A stretch of DNA of 64,000 nt from positions 62,001 through 126,000 of the forward strand of contig LT598462.1 of the NCBI GenBank assembly GCA_900074745.1, in the 5' to 3' direction. Of this stretch, positions 47,959 through 57,448 are shown piece after piece. This DNA comes from Lachancea mirantina (taxonomy: Eukaryota > Ascomycota > Saccharomycetes > Saccharomycetales > Saccharomycetaceae). How positions within the stretch are numbered: the first letter of the stretch is position 1; each line of letters begins with the position of its first letter. The position numbers and the translations under genes are program-made. Under the pieces are notes generated by a model. It was not told where the DNA came from, ran no database searches, and saw only the letters and a list, made by a program, of their open reading frames with translations.

Positions 47959-48534
47959 ATGGAGCCCCTCGTCGAGTACCGAAAGGCCGTGCAGGAGCGC
48001 CTGAACAACGCAGACGTGCTTGTCGCAAAGCTCGTCCACGAAAACGGGCTCGCTGCGCAGGAACTCGAAAACAAGCAGCAGGAGCTCGAGCTCCTGCGGT
48101 CCCGTCTCGACGAGCGCGACGACCGTCTGCGACAAGCCGACAAGGCGCGTGCCGCCGCTGTCGAGGAGCTCGACATCGCGCGAGACCTTTTCGAGCACCT
48201 GTGCGGCGTGCGTGTACACAAGTCCTACGAGGACGACTCCGGCCTGTGGTTCGACACCTCTCAGGGCGGCAAATGCGGCGTGATGGACTACAAGCTGGGC
48301 TTCGTGCGCGGCGACGCGGACAAGACTGAAGTCATCTACGTCCCGCTGCTGAAGCAGCGGTCCGCAGACGAGCTGCAGCGCCTGCAGCGGCAGCTGCCGG
48401 GCTACATGTTCGACACCTTGAGCTTCCCGCTGGCGTCCCTGAGCCAGTTCTACAGCAAGCTGGCGCGCGGCCTCAGTCGACGCGCGAACCCCACGGGCCG
48501 CTCCGACGAGAACCGCGACGGCGCCGACATATGA
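47959..48534 (+). CDS. CSM1: Monopolin / nucleolar silencing subunit Csm1
   Basis: The 191-residue protein matches the size of S. cerevisiae Csm1 (190). An N-terminal coiled coil of roughly residues 10-80 (ELENKQQELELLRSRLDERDDRLRQADKAR and onwards) is followed by a globular C-terminal domain with LFEHLCGVRVHKSYEDDSGLWFD, YKLGFVRG and LKQRSADELQRLQRQLPGYMFDTLSFP, as in the RWD-like fold of Csm1. Csm1 with Lrs4 forms V-shaped monopolin, which clamps sister kinetochores in meiosis I and holds rDNA to Tof2 and cohibin. Codon use is strongly GC-rich. It converges on the YCR087C-A relative with 61 bases between stops. Confidence 0.92.
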   Translation: MEPLVEYRKAVQERLNNADVLVAKLVHENGLAAQELENKQQELELLRSRLDERDDRLRQADKARAAAVEELDIARDLFEHLCGVRVHKSYEDDSGLWFDTSQGGKCGVMDYKLGFVRGDADKTEVIYVPLLKQRSADELQRLQRQLPGYMFDTLSFPLASLSQFYSKLARGLSRRANPTGRSDENRDGADI

Positions 48535-48595
48535 AAACGTTGTATACGACTCTCCTACTACCGTCTACGTACATACCTTACGTCTTTCCACGACG

Positions 48596-48997
48596 CTACA
48601 GCAGCGACACTTGCGCAGGCAGCTCGAGACGGCCGTCCGCCGTCACGAGAATCTGTTTCAGCAGTTTTTTCTTGTCGTCCTTGGACTTGCATTTCTTGAG
48701 CACTTTGTAGAGCGACGTGGGCTGCTTTGCGGGCGTTTCTTTCGCGGGCGCTTGCTTTACAGGCCCCTGCTTTGCAGGAGCCTTTTTCCCCGGCGCCTTC
48801 TTGCCCTTGTATAGCGCCTTTTGGTACTTTTCATCCTCGCTGATGCACTGGGTGTGTTTCTTGTAGCCAACGCCGTCGTCAAACGTCGTGTTACAGTCGA
48901 TGCAAGTATAGTATGCGTTGGGGCAGCGGTAGTAGTGTTTTTCCGTGTTTTTCTTGGGCACTGTGTCGTTACAGACCTCGCAATTGAACGTAACCAT
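48596..48997 (-). CDS. LYAR-type zinc-finger nucleolar protein (YCR087C-A relative)
   Basis: The 133-residue protein starts MVTFNCEVCNDTVPKKNTEKHYYRCPNAYYTCIDC, nearly identical to the S. cerevisiae YCR087C-A N-terminus; this fixes the start at ATG 48997 although in-frame ATGs lie upstream. Two LYAR-type C2HC fingers fill the first 55 residues. A lysine/alanine/proline low-complexity linker (repeats around KKAPAKQGPVKQAPAKE) follows, then a short C-terminal helix region LYKVLKKCKSKDDKKKLLKQIL. LYAR-family proteins are nucleolar and linked to ribosome production; the yeast protein is little studied. It is divergent from ABP1 as in S. cerevisiae. Confidence 0.9.
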   Translation of the reverse strand: MVTFNCEVCNDTVPKKNTEKHYYRCPNAYYTCIDCNTTFDDGVGYKKHTQCISEDEKYQKALYKGKKAPGKKAPAKQGPVKQAPAKETPAKQPTSLYKVLKKCKSKDDKKKLLKQILVTADGRLELPAQVSLL

Positions 48998-49312
48998 GTT
49001 GATGGGGAAGGGTGGTTTGATACAGATCGATACGACGGCGGCGATGCGATGCGATGCGGTGCTCATTAAATTCTGGAGCAGGCTTTTTCTTTTCGCGGGC
49101 TCGAGATCACGTGGTGCCGTTCCAGGCATCACTACACACGAGTCACGTGGTCGGTGTGTGTAACTGTGTACGGCAGTCACTAGGAACGGCTATATGGGCT
49201 TTCCACACATAGGGGCCTAAGTTCAAGTTCAAGATCCAGTGACCAGATCCCAGACTGCCCCCATCAGAGGACACTTCCCATAGCCAACACCGCGTCTACT
49301 AAGCTTCCATTT
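48998..49312. promoter_or_regulatory. Divergent promoter region with two TCACGTGG sites
   Basis: TCACGTGG occurs at 49107-49114 and 49143-49150, 36 bases apart, between the zinc-finger gene and ABP1. GATGC repeats at about 49041-49057 give GCGATGCGATGCGATG, partly like the PAC core GCGATGAG, which would suit a nucleolar protein gene, but the match is imperfect. Confidence 0.45.
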
Positions 49313-51151
49313 ATGGCTCTAGAACCAATTGACTGCACCACCCACTCGCGCGAGATCCAAGACGCGTATCTCGACGTGGTCAGAGGCTCCGATCCGGATA
49401 CAACCTGGCTCGTGCTTTCCCCCAACGCGCAGAAGCAGTATGCGCCCGAGTTCACCGGTAGCGACTTTACGCAGTTCCTCGAGACCTTTGCGGACTCCAA
49501 GGTCCAGTTCGGTCTTGCTCGCGTCTCGCCACCCGGTTCTGACGTTAAAAAACTGCTACTTATCGGATGGTGTCCGGACTCCGCGCCCATGAAGACCAGG
49601 GCGTCGTTCGCGGCCAATTTCGGTACAGTCGCGAACCAGGTGCTCAAGGGCTACCACGTGCAAGTTACTGCGCGCGACGAGGACGACTTGGACGAAAAAG
49701 AGCTCCTCGGCAAGATCAGCAACGCGACCGGCGCCCGCTACTCGATCCAGCAACCAACGCAACCCACTAAGACAGCCTCTGCGGCTCGTCCAAAGGCCGC
49801 TGCGGCGCCTCAGGCGCGTGCAGCCGCCCAGAAGGACGTACCTGCGCCAACGCCTGCCGCGTCGACGCCCGCAGCGCCTGCCAAGCGCCACGACGACAAC
49901 GACGACGACGAAGACTGGGGCGAGCCTGAGCTCGAAGAACGCGATTTCCGTTCCAAGCCCTTGAAGCCCAACAAGTCTTCTTACACCCCTATGGGCAAGA
50001 TTGATCTTCAAAAAGTCATAGCCGAGGAAACCGCGAAACCAGACCCCAGACTGTTCAGCGCTGCCCAGTCTGAGACGATCACCAAGAGCACTCCACAAGA
50101 AGACATCGACCGTTTGAAGCAGGAATCTAAGGCCAAGCGAGACTATGAGTATTCAAAACTGATGGGCACGAGACCGCCAAACCTCGACGCAACCCGCAGC
50201 GGCAACGACGACAAAGTCATTAAAGGCTTCAAGACCGAAAAGTCTCCTGCGCAGCTGTGGGCTGAGAGAAAGCAAAATGCGGCCAAGACTGAGCCGGAAT
50301 CAAAGACGACCGCTCCTGCTGACCCCAATACCTTGGCAGCCGAAGTCGAGAGCGACAAGAAAAACGATCACGACCAAGTCGCGGATATCAAGAAAAGATT
50401 TGAAAACATGGCTACCGCCGATGACACGCCAATCATTCAGCCAAGACCTGTCGAGAAAGCACCCGCGGCCAAGCCGGTCGCATCAATGCCTCCGCCACCT
50501 ACAAGAACGAAAGCTGGCATTCCTCTGCCTGGTATGCATACCGAGGCTCCTACTGATGAACCTGCTGACGATGACGAAAGCTGGGACGACGAAGACGACG
50601 ACGCTGCTGGGCCGGGCTCAATCCCCAAGCCTCCGGCCAGAACTGCTGCTCCTTCTGCTCCAATGAGGGCCCCTGCTACCAGCGAGCACGTAACGAAGTT
50701 TGAAGCCCCTGCCGCGGACGAAGAAGAACAAGAGCCTCAACCACCGTTACCCTCGAGAAAATCAGAAGTTCTCGAACCGCAGACTACAGAGCCTGAAGAA
50801 GAAGAAGAAGACGAAGAAGAAGATGTTCCTCAACCACCACCACGCTCTACACAAACGGCCAACGAGCCACCCGCTCCATTGCCTACGCGAACTCAAGAAT
50901 CATCACCAGCTCCACCACCACCACCAAGAAGAGTATCACCCGCTCCTGCTCCCGCTTCTGAAAAGCCTAAAACGCCTTCCGCTACTGCCGAATACGATTA
51001 CGATGCTGCAGAGAACAACGAGTTGACGTTTGCCGAAGGTGATAAAATTATAAACATAGAATTTGTCGATGAGGACTGGTGGCTAGGCGAGCTCGTAAAG
51101 TCTGGCGAAAAGGGTTTGTTCCCTAGCAACTACGTCGAACTAGATCAGTGA
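49313..51151 (+). CDS. ABP1: Actin-binding protein Abp1
   Basis: The 612-residue protein (592 in S. cerevisiae) has the expected layout. An actin-depolymerising-factor homology domain fills about 1-140 (EPIDCTTHSREIQDAYLDVV to ISNATGARYSIQQ). A long disordered centre is rich in Ala, Pro and acidic clusters, including DDNDDDEDWGEPELEERDF and DDDESWDDEDDD, which match the acidic Arp2/3-activating motifs. Proline-rich stretches near 500-550 (PAPPPPPRRVSPAP) follow. An SH3 domain closes the protein (TAEYDYDAAENNELTFAEGDKI, EDWWLGEL, GLFPSNYVEL). Abp1 marks cortical actin patches and recruits Ark1/Prk1, Sjl2 and Srv2 during endocytosis. It lies next to FIG2 as on chromosome III. Confidence 0.97.
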   Translation: MALEPIDCTTHSREIQDAYLDVVRGSDPDTTWLVLSPNAQKQYAPEFTGSDFTQFLETFADSKVQFGLARVSPPGSDVKKLLLIGWCPDSAPMKTRASFAANFGTVANQVLKGYHVQVTARDEDDLDEKELLGKISNATGARYSIQQPTQPTKTASAARPKAAAAPQARAAAQKDVPAPTPAASTPAAPAKRHDDNDDDEDWGEPELEERDFRSKPLKPNKSSYTPMGKIDLQKVIAEETAKPDPRLFSAAQSETITKSTPQEDIDRLKQESKAKRDYEYSKLMGTRPPNLDATRSGNDDKVIKGFKTEKSPAQLWAERKQNAAKTEPESKTTAPADPNTLAAEVESDKKNDHDQVADIKKRFENMATADDTPIIQPRPVEKAPAAKPVASMPPPPTRTKAGIPLPGMHTEAPTDEPADDDESWDDEDDDAAGPGSIPKPPARTAAPSAPMRAPATSEHVTKFEAPAADEEEQEPQPPLPSRKSEVLEPQTTEPEEEEEDEEEDVPQPPPRSTQTANEPPAPLPTRTQESSPAPPPPPRRVSPAPAPASEKPKTPSATAEYDYDAAENNELTFAEGDKIINIEFVDEDWWLGELVKSGEKGLFPSNYVELDQ

Positions 51152-51598
51152 ACTACGGTGAACTGAATCAGTACTTTATAACCAAAAGACCACATAAAAC
51201 TCTCATTTTTTCAAATCGTTCGCGTAGCTTCAAAGAAGCTTCATGTCTGTATCAAAGGTTTGTCCCAGCTCGAAACAATATTTATAAAGGATCATTTAAA
51301 GTATTGGAAATCAACATGTTTCAGAGATAAAAAAAGCTACACGGTTTATTCATAAACTATTGAGACTTGTTCTAGAGCTATGTAGTTGAGCTATTGGACC
51401 TTTAGCTGCTTTAAAGCCCTTCAAAATGTGCTCAAGACGTCTCAGAGTCGTTGTTAAAGCGTTTGAGTTCCGTTATCAATTGGATAGACGATACTTCAGC
51501 TGCAAACTATAAATGCTACTAGCTCTCAAGGATGATAAGCCAGGGTTCCAGCCCACTTCCGAAGACCCTTTTTCAATTGGTTAAACTAGTAAGCGACA
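51152..51598. promoter_or_regulatory. Upstream region of the FIG2/AGA1-type adhesin
   Basis: This 447-base spacer is AT-rich. It holds one exact pheromone-response element (listed separately) and a one-mismatch copy, CGAAACA, at 51270-51276. No gene is seen. Confidence 0.5.
51317..51323 (-). promoter_or_regulatory. Pheromone-response element (TGAAACA)
   Basis: TGTTTCA on the plus strand is the reverse complement of TGAAACA, the Ste12 binding site. It lies about 275 bases before the adhesin start. S. cerevisiae AGA1 and FIG2 are strongly pheromone-induced through Ste12, so the site is plausible. Confidence 0.5.
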
Positions 51599-54500
51599 AT
51601 GAAATGGTTACTCTTGTTTCTTAGTGGAGCCAGCGCATTGTCATCTTACTCTAACCGAGTGTACTACGGTAACACTACAATTGACTACGTGAGTTCTATT
51701 TCAACGATTGTTGTAACGGTACCCTGTACGAAAGAGAGATGCACTGGTGCTTCGGTTACTTCGAAAGCTTTGTTGTCCACTGCTACCGAAACTATTGAAG
51801 GTGCCACTACGATTTACACCACATGGTGTCCCTTGGCTACTGTTGAAGACTCATCGAGTTTTGAAAGTGCAGGTGAAAGTTCGTCGAGTTTAGAATCTTC
51901 CGAATTGTCAATTACTGGTGACACCTCGTCAATTCTCGCGTCAACCGCTGGCGTGACTACTTCAAGTTTGCCATTGTCAAGTACAAGTGGCATCTCATCA
52001 AATTACGAATCGTCAAGTACTAGTGAAAGCTCATCAAGTCTGACGTCGATCGTCAGTGGAAGTAATTCTCTTCCATCATCAGCTTCAACTGCGACGTCAT
52101 TAAGTGCATCAAGTGCCCCATCGGCCGAAACTGGGTCAGTTTCTCTCAGCTCCCTTTCCACAATCGTTGTTACAATTCCTTGTACAAGATTAGGGTGCTC
52201 TAGAGCATCCATTACATCTACAGCTTTGTTGTCCACCGCTACCAAAACTGTTGAAGGTACAACCACAGTGTTCACCACTTGGTGTCCCTTGGACAAAACC
52301 GATTCGTCTTTCTATAGTTCATCGTCTATGGGAGGTTTTACTGAGGACGAAGGTTCTTCAAGCTTTACCTCGGCATTAGCTACAAGTGAAGCCCCGTCGA
52401 TTATTGATTCAACGTCTACTGTAAGCGGGGCAGTGTCGAATGTTGATTCAACATCCAGTGAAAGCGTGATCACATCAATGTCTGGCATCCGAAAATCTAG
52501 TGCCATCGGGACAGCTTCAAGTGTCGGGTCGACGTCTGATGCCAGTGAATCGACGTCCAGTACCAGCGAGTCCAATTCTAGTGCTATTGCGTCAATTGTG
52601 GACTCAACTTCCGGTGTTAGCGGAACTGCGTCGAGCGTTGAGTCAACATTCAGTTCTAGCGAAACTGCTGTGAGTGAAAAATCCAATATTAGCGGGGCTA
52701 CGTCAATTGCTAAGGCCGAGTCTTCAATAGGTTCCAGTAGCGAAACTTCGTCGAGTGTTTCACCAACGTTTACTTTCACTGGGTCCAGCAGCGGAAGCGC
52801 GTCGGGTGCCTCTTCGACATCCAGTTCCGATTCAACCGACATTGGGGCCCCAGCAAGCCTTGAGTCAACTAGTCAGATTGGTCAATCATATGCTACAAGT
52901 CAATCAGTAGATTCTAGCAGTGTGGGCTCATCAGCGTCATCCGCTACTTCTCCAGTGAGCTCGAGTGGGAAAGATTCGCAATCGGCTGACGACGCGTTGA
53001 CCTTTATACCAACTACTTCTACCAACAGCATAGGCTCAGTTGTGTCCTCTTCATCTCCCGCACTTGTATCGCTAGTAACAAAAACGACAAATGGTATCGT
53101 GACTGTTTACACGACTTGGTGTCCCCTTACAATGGGCAGCAGCACGTCTAATCCAGGGGATTCGGGATCGAGTACGTTTTCCAGCATTCCATCTACCCAA
53201 TCCGAGTCCAGCTCTGATATTGGAAGTTTGCCGTACAGTACCATTACTTATTCAACTGAAGTTTGCTCCTCTCATGGGTGTCATGCCACACACTCAACTT
53301 CAAGTTTTTTGCCACCGCCTTCTTCTGCAACTACGCTGGCTCCGAGCCAGTGCACGGAAGAGTCTTGTGGATCACTAGTGTCAAGCACTCCCTCGGAGAC
53401 TTTGGCTTCATCTGGATTCTCTACTGCGAGCACGCTTAGCTCCGAAGTTATAACTACGTCGAATTCGTTCAGCACTACCAGCACACAATCTGCCTCTGTT
53501 TCTTCCGTGGAATCCAGCTCGTTGCAAGAACATACGTTGATCATATCAACCGAGGTTTGCTCTTCCGATAGCTGTCATTGGCGGAAAAGCACAGTCGTAG
53601 TATCTTCCACCGTGCCGGATCTTAAGACATCGAGTACTCCGACAACGCTACAAGCTTCGTCAAACTCTCCCCCCACGACTTCAAAAATCCAGCCATCAGC
53701 AAGCTCTTCAGAACTCTACAAACTCATCACAGCTTCTAGTACAACGAACGGAATTGTCACAGTTTATACTACGTGGTGCCCACTTACGGACTCAACCACT
53801 GCCCAGTCTAGTGAGGAGTGGGTAACTAAACCACAGACGACAGATGCGGAAACTACTGTGAGTCTGATTGTTGTATCGACTACGTCCAACGGTGGGGTAA
53901 CTATCTACACGACCTGGTGTCCAGTAACGTCAACGTCAGTTACTAGTCCCGCAGGTAGCACGTCGACTGGAAAGAGCACTTTCTCGACAACAGCTGAAAC
54001 GCTTTCATTTTCGAGTGCGAGTGGCATGACCAGTTTGTCCGCTGCAAGTACATCAGTCAGCTCAGAGACTAGCTCTCAGCTCTCACATTCTGCATCCAGT
54101 TTTGATACAACATTTTCGACTGCCGGGCAGTCGTCTTCTCAAAAGCAGAGTATCTTTTCTGAGTCAGTAATTGCAACAACTCATAGCAGTTCGGAAACTA
54201 GTGTTAGTTCGTCGGTCTCGCTAAGCACATCCTTATTCACTGCTCCTTCATCTTCTGCACAAGTGAGCTCCTCAGTCCTTGCTAGCGCGTCAACTTCATC
54301 TGCTGGGACGCCTTCATTCTCTCCAGTTTCTAGCACTGCAGAAAGTTCAACAACAGCTACTCAATCACCCCCACAATTAACTGCCTCAATTGTCACGGAA
54401 ACATCGAATGGAGTAGTTACAAGCTACACCACGTGGTGTCCTTTGACCTCAAGTGGCATAGGTCATGAATTGTCTGAAATTTCGAAGCTAGTGTCGACGT

Positions 54501-55345
54501 CCACATATGAATCAGGCTTCGTTTCGACCTCATCAACGATCAGGTCAATCGCAACAATGTCTACGGTTAGTGGAGCCACCACCGTCGCTCCTAAAAGTGC
54601 TAATTTAGTATCCGTAACATCAGAAGAAACAAATCAATACCAAACGCAGACACTTTCATCACAAAGAGAGACGCAGCAAAGCTCCTCTGAATCCATTGTT
54701 TCGTCAGCTCAGTCGGTGGTTGAAACAACAGTCAGCGGCGTTGTCACACAATACACAACTTGGTGTCCACTGACCGATCAAATCACCAAGACCTGCACAG
54801 AAAGTTGTTTCCAAGTTCCCACCACGCTTTTGAGCACTACATCGACAGTCGTATCCGCAACCTCGACAACTTCTTCCAATGCTTCTCCAACGGAACACTC
54901 ATCTGAATTGACCTCAGGCCCCACAACCGAGGTAATTCCGGTATCCTCAAAGACAACTTATCAAACTGTATCGATTGCGACCATGACAAGCGTGTTCCCG
55001 ACAACTTTGGTCTCTACTGGTAGCACTGGGGATCTGATTACAGTAGTGAGTTCTGCTTCAAGTCTTGTGCCGAGAACCACGACGCTAGAAGTCACCACAG
55101 AGATACCTGTTTCAGCCAAAATTACGACCGCAACTGGAAAATCTCCGCAGCAAACGTCAATGGTGGCCCCAACGGCAGTGACGAGCCAATCTGGTTTACC
55201 CGCAACGGGGATGACAGCTGCGATTACTATTCCGGCCCCCACACTGCCCGCGGTTGCCTCCACATACGAGGGTGCCGCTGTAGCACTTCGTCAAAACCAA
55301 GTGTTATTTTTCATGAACGTTGTGGCAATGCTTTTAATGGTGTAG
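51599..55345 (+). CDS. FIG2: GPI-anchored mating adhesin of the Fig2/Aga1 family
   Basis: The 1248-residue protein starts with signal peptide MKWLLLFLSGASALSS and ends in a hydrophobic GPI-addition tail (QNQVLFFMNVVAMLLMV). Between them it is almost entirely Ser/Thr and expected to be heavily O-mannosylated. Seven copies of the TTWCP motif (TTWCPL six times, TTWCPV once) stand at about 51818, 52273, 53113, 53771, 53908, 54429 and 54757. Motifs of the form VPCTKERC, IPCTRLGC, TEVCSSHGC and TEVCSSDSC add paired cysteines. TTWCP and CX4C repeats define Fig2 and Aga1, cell-wall proteins for mating agglutination and fusion. FIG2 (YCR089W) and AGA1 (YNR044W) are whole-genome duplicates; this single gene stands for both and might equally be called AGA1. 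Length may vary between strains. Confidence 0.93.
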   Translation: MKWLLLFLSGASALSSYSNRVYYGNTTIDYVSSISTIVVTVPCTKERCTGASVTSKALLSTATETIEGATTIYTTWCPLATVEDSSSFESAGESSSSLESSELSITGDTSSILASTAGVTTSSLPLSSTSGISSNYESSSTSESSSSLTSIVSGSNSLPSSASTATSLSASSAPSAETGSVSLSSLSTIVVTIPCTRLGCSRASITSTALLSTATKTVEGTTTVFTTWCPLDKTDSSFYSSSSMGGFTEDEGSSSFTSALATSEAPSIIDSTSTVSGAVSNVDSTSSESVITSMSGIRKSSAIGTASSVGSTSDASESTSSTSESNSSAIASIVDSTSGVSGTASSVESTFSSSETAVSEKSNISGATSIAKAESSIGSSSETSSSVSPTFTFTGSSSGSASGASSTSSSDSTDIGAPASLESTSQIGQSYATSQSVDSSSVGSSASSATSPVSSSGKDSQSADDALTFIPTTSTNSIGSVVSSSSPALVSLVTKTTNGIVTVYTTWCPLTMGSSTSNPGDSGSSTFSSIPSTQSESSSDIGSLPYSTITYSTEVCSSHGCHATHSTSSFLPPPSSATTLAPSQCTEESCGSLVSSTPSETLASSGFSTASTLSSEVITTSNSFSTTSTQSASVSSVESSSLQEHTLIISTEVCSSDSCHWRKSTVVVSSTVPDLKTSSTPTTLQASSNSPPTTSKIQPSASSSELYKLITASSTTNGIVTVYTTWCPLTDSTTAQSSEEWVTKPQTTDAETTVSLIVVSTTSNGGVTIYTTWCPVTSTSVTSPAGSTSTGKSTFSTTAETLSFSSASGMTSLSAASTSVSSETSSQLSHSASSFDTTFSTAGQSSSQKQSIFSESVIATTHSSSETSVSSSVSLSTSLFTAPSSSAQVSSSVLASASTSSAGTPSFSPVSSTAESSTTATQSPPQLTASIVTETSNGVVTSYTTWCPLTSSGIGHELSEISKLVSTSTYESGFVSTSSTIRSIATMSTVSGATTVAPKSANLVSVTSEETNQYQTQTLSSQRETQQSSSESIVSSAQSVVETTVSGVVTQYTTWCPLTDQITKTCTESCFQVPTTLLSTTSTVVSATSTTSSNASPTEHSSELTSGPTTEVIPVSSKTTYQTVSIATMTSVFPTTLVSTGSTGDLITVVSSASSLVPRTTTLEVTTEIPVSAKITTATGKSPQQTSMVAPTAVTSQSGLPATGMTAAITIPAPTLPAVASTYEGAAVALRQNQVLFFMNVVAMLLMV

Positions 55346-55425
55346 TGTTAGTCTTATAGGCTTGTCATCATCGCACAGTTATTAGAGCATCAATTATAAA
55401 CTTATCTAGATCACTCGCTTAGCCC

Positions 55426-55986
55426 TTATTTGGCCTTGATAAACCCAAATTTGGCTTCAGTCACTGAAACTTCTTCCCCAGCATCTTCGTCATAATCGTA
55501 CCATTCCAAGTCCTCATCGTCAAGTGTACACTCCATGGTTTTCCCAGATGTCAATTCTATCACAAAAGTCAAATTTGACACATCCAGGGCAGTAGGTTCG
55601 CAGCCCCTACAATCGAGAGCCAACAGCAATGCTTGATCTTCCTTTATTCCCTTAATTCCCTGTTTCTTCCTCAGTTCCTTAGTTTTTTGGACCAAGTCTC
55701 CAGTGCTTTCATGATTAAAATTATAAAGGTCTTCTTCGGTTCGTTGCAAATTGATACTACTCTCATTCCCACAGAATTTACATTTCACAACGAATGACGC
55801 TTCTCCCCTGCTCCCACTCATTGAATGCTTCTCAAATTGGTTTATGGTTACTTTTGAATCGTGCATCTCTCTGCAATGAGTGCACATCAAATTGAAAGTA
55901 TACTCACTAGGACTTTCGACAGTGTCAAGTGGCCGAAAGCTCCTTATATTGTCACTAAGATTTGCCGTTGCAGAGAGGAAAAGCAT
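55426..55986 (-). CDS. CXXC zinc-binding protein of the UPF0587/CZIB family (YCR090C relative)
   Basis: The 186-residue protein matches S. cerevisiae YCR090C (182). It has two CXXC pairs, CTHC (35-38) and CKFC (69-72), set in two small beta domains. FNLMCTHCREMHDS and SFVVKCKFCGNESSI are the typical surroundings in the eukaryotic UPF0587 (human C1orf123/CZIB) family. A further CRGC near residue 125 and an acidic segment DDEDLEWYDYDEDAGEEV follow. The family binds zinc; its cellular task is unsettled. It lies between FIG2 and PET494, the place where the two S. cerevisiae sister regions meet. Confidence 0.92.
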   Translation of the reverse strand: MLFLSATANLSDNIRSFRPLDTVESPSEYTFNLMCTHCREMHDSKVTINQFEKHSMSGSRGEASFVVKCKFCGNESSINLQRTEEDLYNFNHESTGDLVQKTKELRKKQGIKGIKEDQALLLALDCRGCEPTALDVSNLTFVIELTSGKTMECTLDDEDLEWYDYDEDAGEEVSVTEAKFGFIKAK

Positions 55987-56158
55987 ACCAAAGTCAATTG
56001 ATCTGCGGATTCGACAGAGGTCAATAGCTTTATGAAACCGCCTTGCACTGGTGATGCTCTCAAAGCTTTCAAGATTTTGATCTCATCTTAAACCATGTTG
56101 AAGAAAAAATCAACTCCTCATCATTTCAAGAGAACAAGCATCTGGTGAACAAAAGCAA

Positions 56159-57448
56159 ATGCGCTCTGAGCGTTGGTGGCTACAGTGGAAGCCGGTGGCA
56201 CCTTGTCGACGGTGGAATTGCAAGTGGATTCGAGGAAATCTCCGAGAACTTCAGTGTGGTTATGCTCGTTCCCACATATACGCTGGCCGAAACTCTTCCC
56301 TGAGTCCACACGCACTGGGTATGGGCAAAACGTTGTGGAGATATTTCAATGCTCCCGGTAATGTAATGTTTGTCACGACGAACATTGTAACGCTCGCGGG
56401 TATTATTTGCTACTCGACGCTGACTAGCATCGGTCGTGAAAATTCCATGAATATGTGCGACTTAGAGCCTCAAGATGGATTGGTGGCTGAAAGTCCATTG
56501 AAGAGATACAGCGAGGGCGAAATTAGACTCGGCGACAACAAATCTCCAGCTTCAAGTATAGCGCAGCATGTTAAAATGTCTCTATGCCATCTCTTTTACT
56601 CGTACTATATGTGTCGAGACGTGGCCAATGGGCGTCACGGTGACGATGTTGAAGACGTCTCTGAGTGGATGAAAGAGGTTCGAGCCATTCAAAATGAAAT
56701 CCCTACGATATCTGACAAGATGAACGTACCACCAGCGACATTTTATCATGTGTGGAAACAAGAATTCGTAGCGCTTCTTGGAAATTTAAATCGGTCACAG
56801 CAATTTCACATGCCCGACTGGCGGCAATACCCAAAAGATTTACAGGCAGTCTGCTTTTTGATATACCACAGTGACTTGCGCACTCTGGGCGATTTCATCA
56901 AAGTTTACAATGACGTTCCGTACCGGTCGTTGCGTACGCTTCTTCGCGCGTGGCTTTACGACAACTCGCATCTATTCAAAGTGACAAACGACATCGATAA
57001 CGAACAGTTTTATTCACGCCTACTACGTGCCAGTGTGCCAGACTCCCCGCTATTCAGCAAATATGCATCCATCATTCTCGATCCAAGTAATCCACGCCGC
57101 AGGGTTTTTTTCAACAATCGTCTACGAGAAGGTACGCCCACTGCGGCGCTCGGAACCATCGTTGAAGTGCTCAATGGCTTGAAGGGGAATGCGCAGGACG
57201 CATTTTGCACTACGGCACGCAATGACGCCGTAATTCGTCTGATATCCATGATCCGTGCTGACTGTATTATGGCGAGAAACAAGCGTGGCAGAAACGAAGT
57301 GAGGATTCTTCTTTTCCAGGGAAGCGTGGACGAAATCCAACAAAAAAGAGCCTCTTCTGATGAACGAAAAGCGTGCTACAGACTAGTCAGCGAAGACGCC
57401 CGAGTCATGAGGGTTTTGAACTCCCTCTCTGAACTGAAAAACGAATAA
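56159..57448 (+). CDS. PET494: COX3 mRNA-specific mitochondrial translational activator Pet494
   Basis: The 429-residue protein is recognised by KTLWRYFNAPGNVMFVTTNIVTLAGIICYSTL (about residues 57-88), a conserved membrane-spanning stretch shared with S. cerevisiae Pet494 (489 residues). The N-terminus is basic and tryptophan-rich, suited to mitochondrial import. The remainder is soluble with no known enzyme motif. Pet494 acts with Pet54 and Pet122 at the inner membrane to start translation of the mitochondrial COX3 mRNA. The order PET494-TRM112 equals YNR045W-YNR046W. Translational activators diverge fast, so the call leans on one strong motif and on position. Confidence 0.88.
   Translation: MRSERWWLQWKPVAPCRRWNCKWIRGNLRELQCGYARSHIYAGRNSSLSPHALGMGKTLWRYFNAPGNVMFVTTNIVTLAGIICYSTLTSIGRENSMNMCDLEPQDGLVAESPLKRYSEGEIRLGDNKSPASSIAQHVKMSLCHLFYSYYMCRDVANGRHGDDVEDVSEWMKEVRAIQNEIPTISDKMNVPPATFYHVWKQEFVALLGNLNRSQQFHMPDWRQYPKDLQAVCFLIYHSDLRTLGDFIKVYNDVPYRSLRTLLRAWLYDNSHLFKVTNDIDNEQFYSRLLRASVPDSPLFSKYASIILDPSNPRRRVFFNNRLREGTPTAALGTIVEVLNGLKGNAQDAFCTTARNDAVIRLISMIRADCIMARNKRGRNEVRILLFQGSVDEIQQKRASSDERKACYRLVSEDARVMRVLNSLSELKNE

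Noticed and set aside
48997-49180. Longer N-terminus for the YCR087C-A relative
   Set aside because: The frame is open upstream and holds in-frame ATGs, but conservation with S. cerevisiae starts exactly at MVTFNCEVC (ATG 48997).
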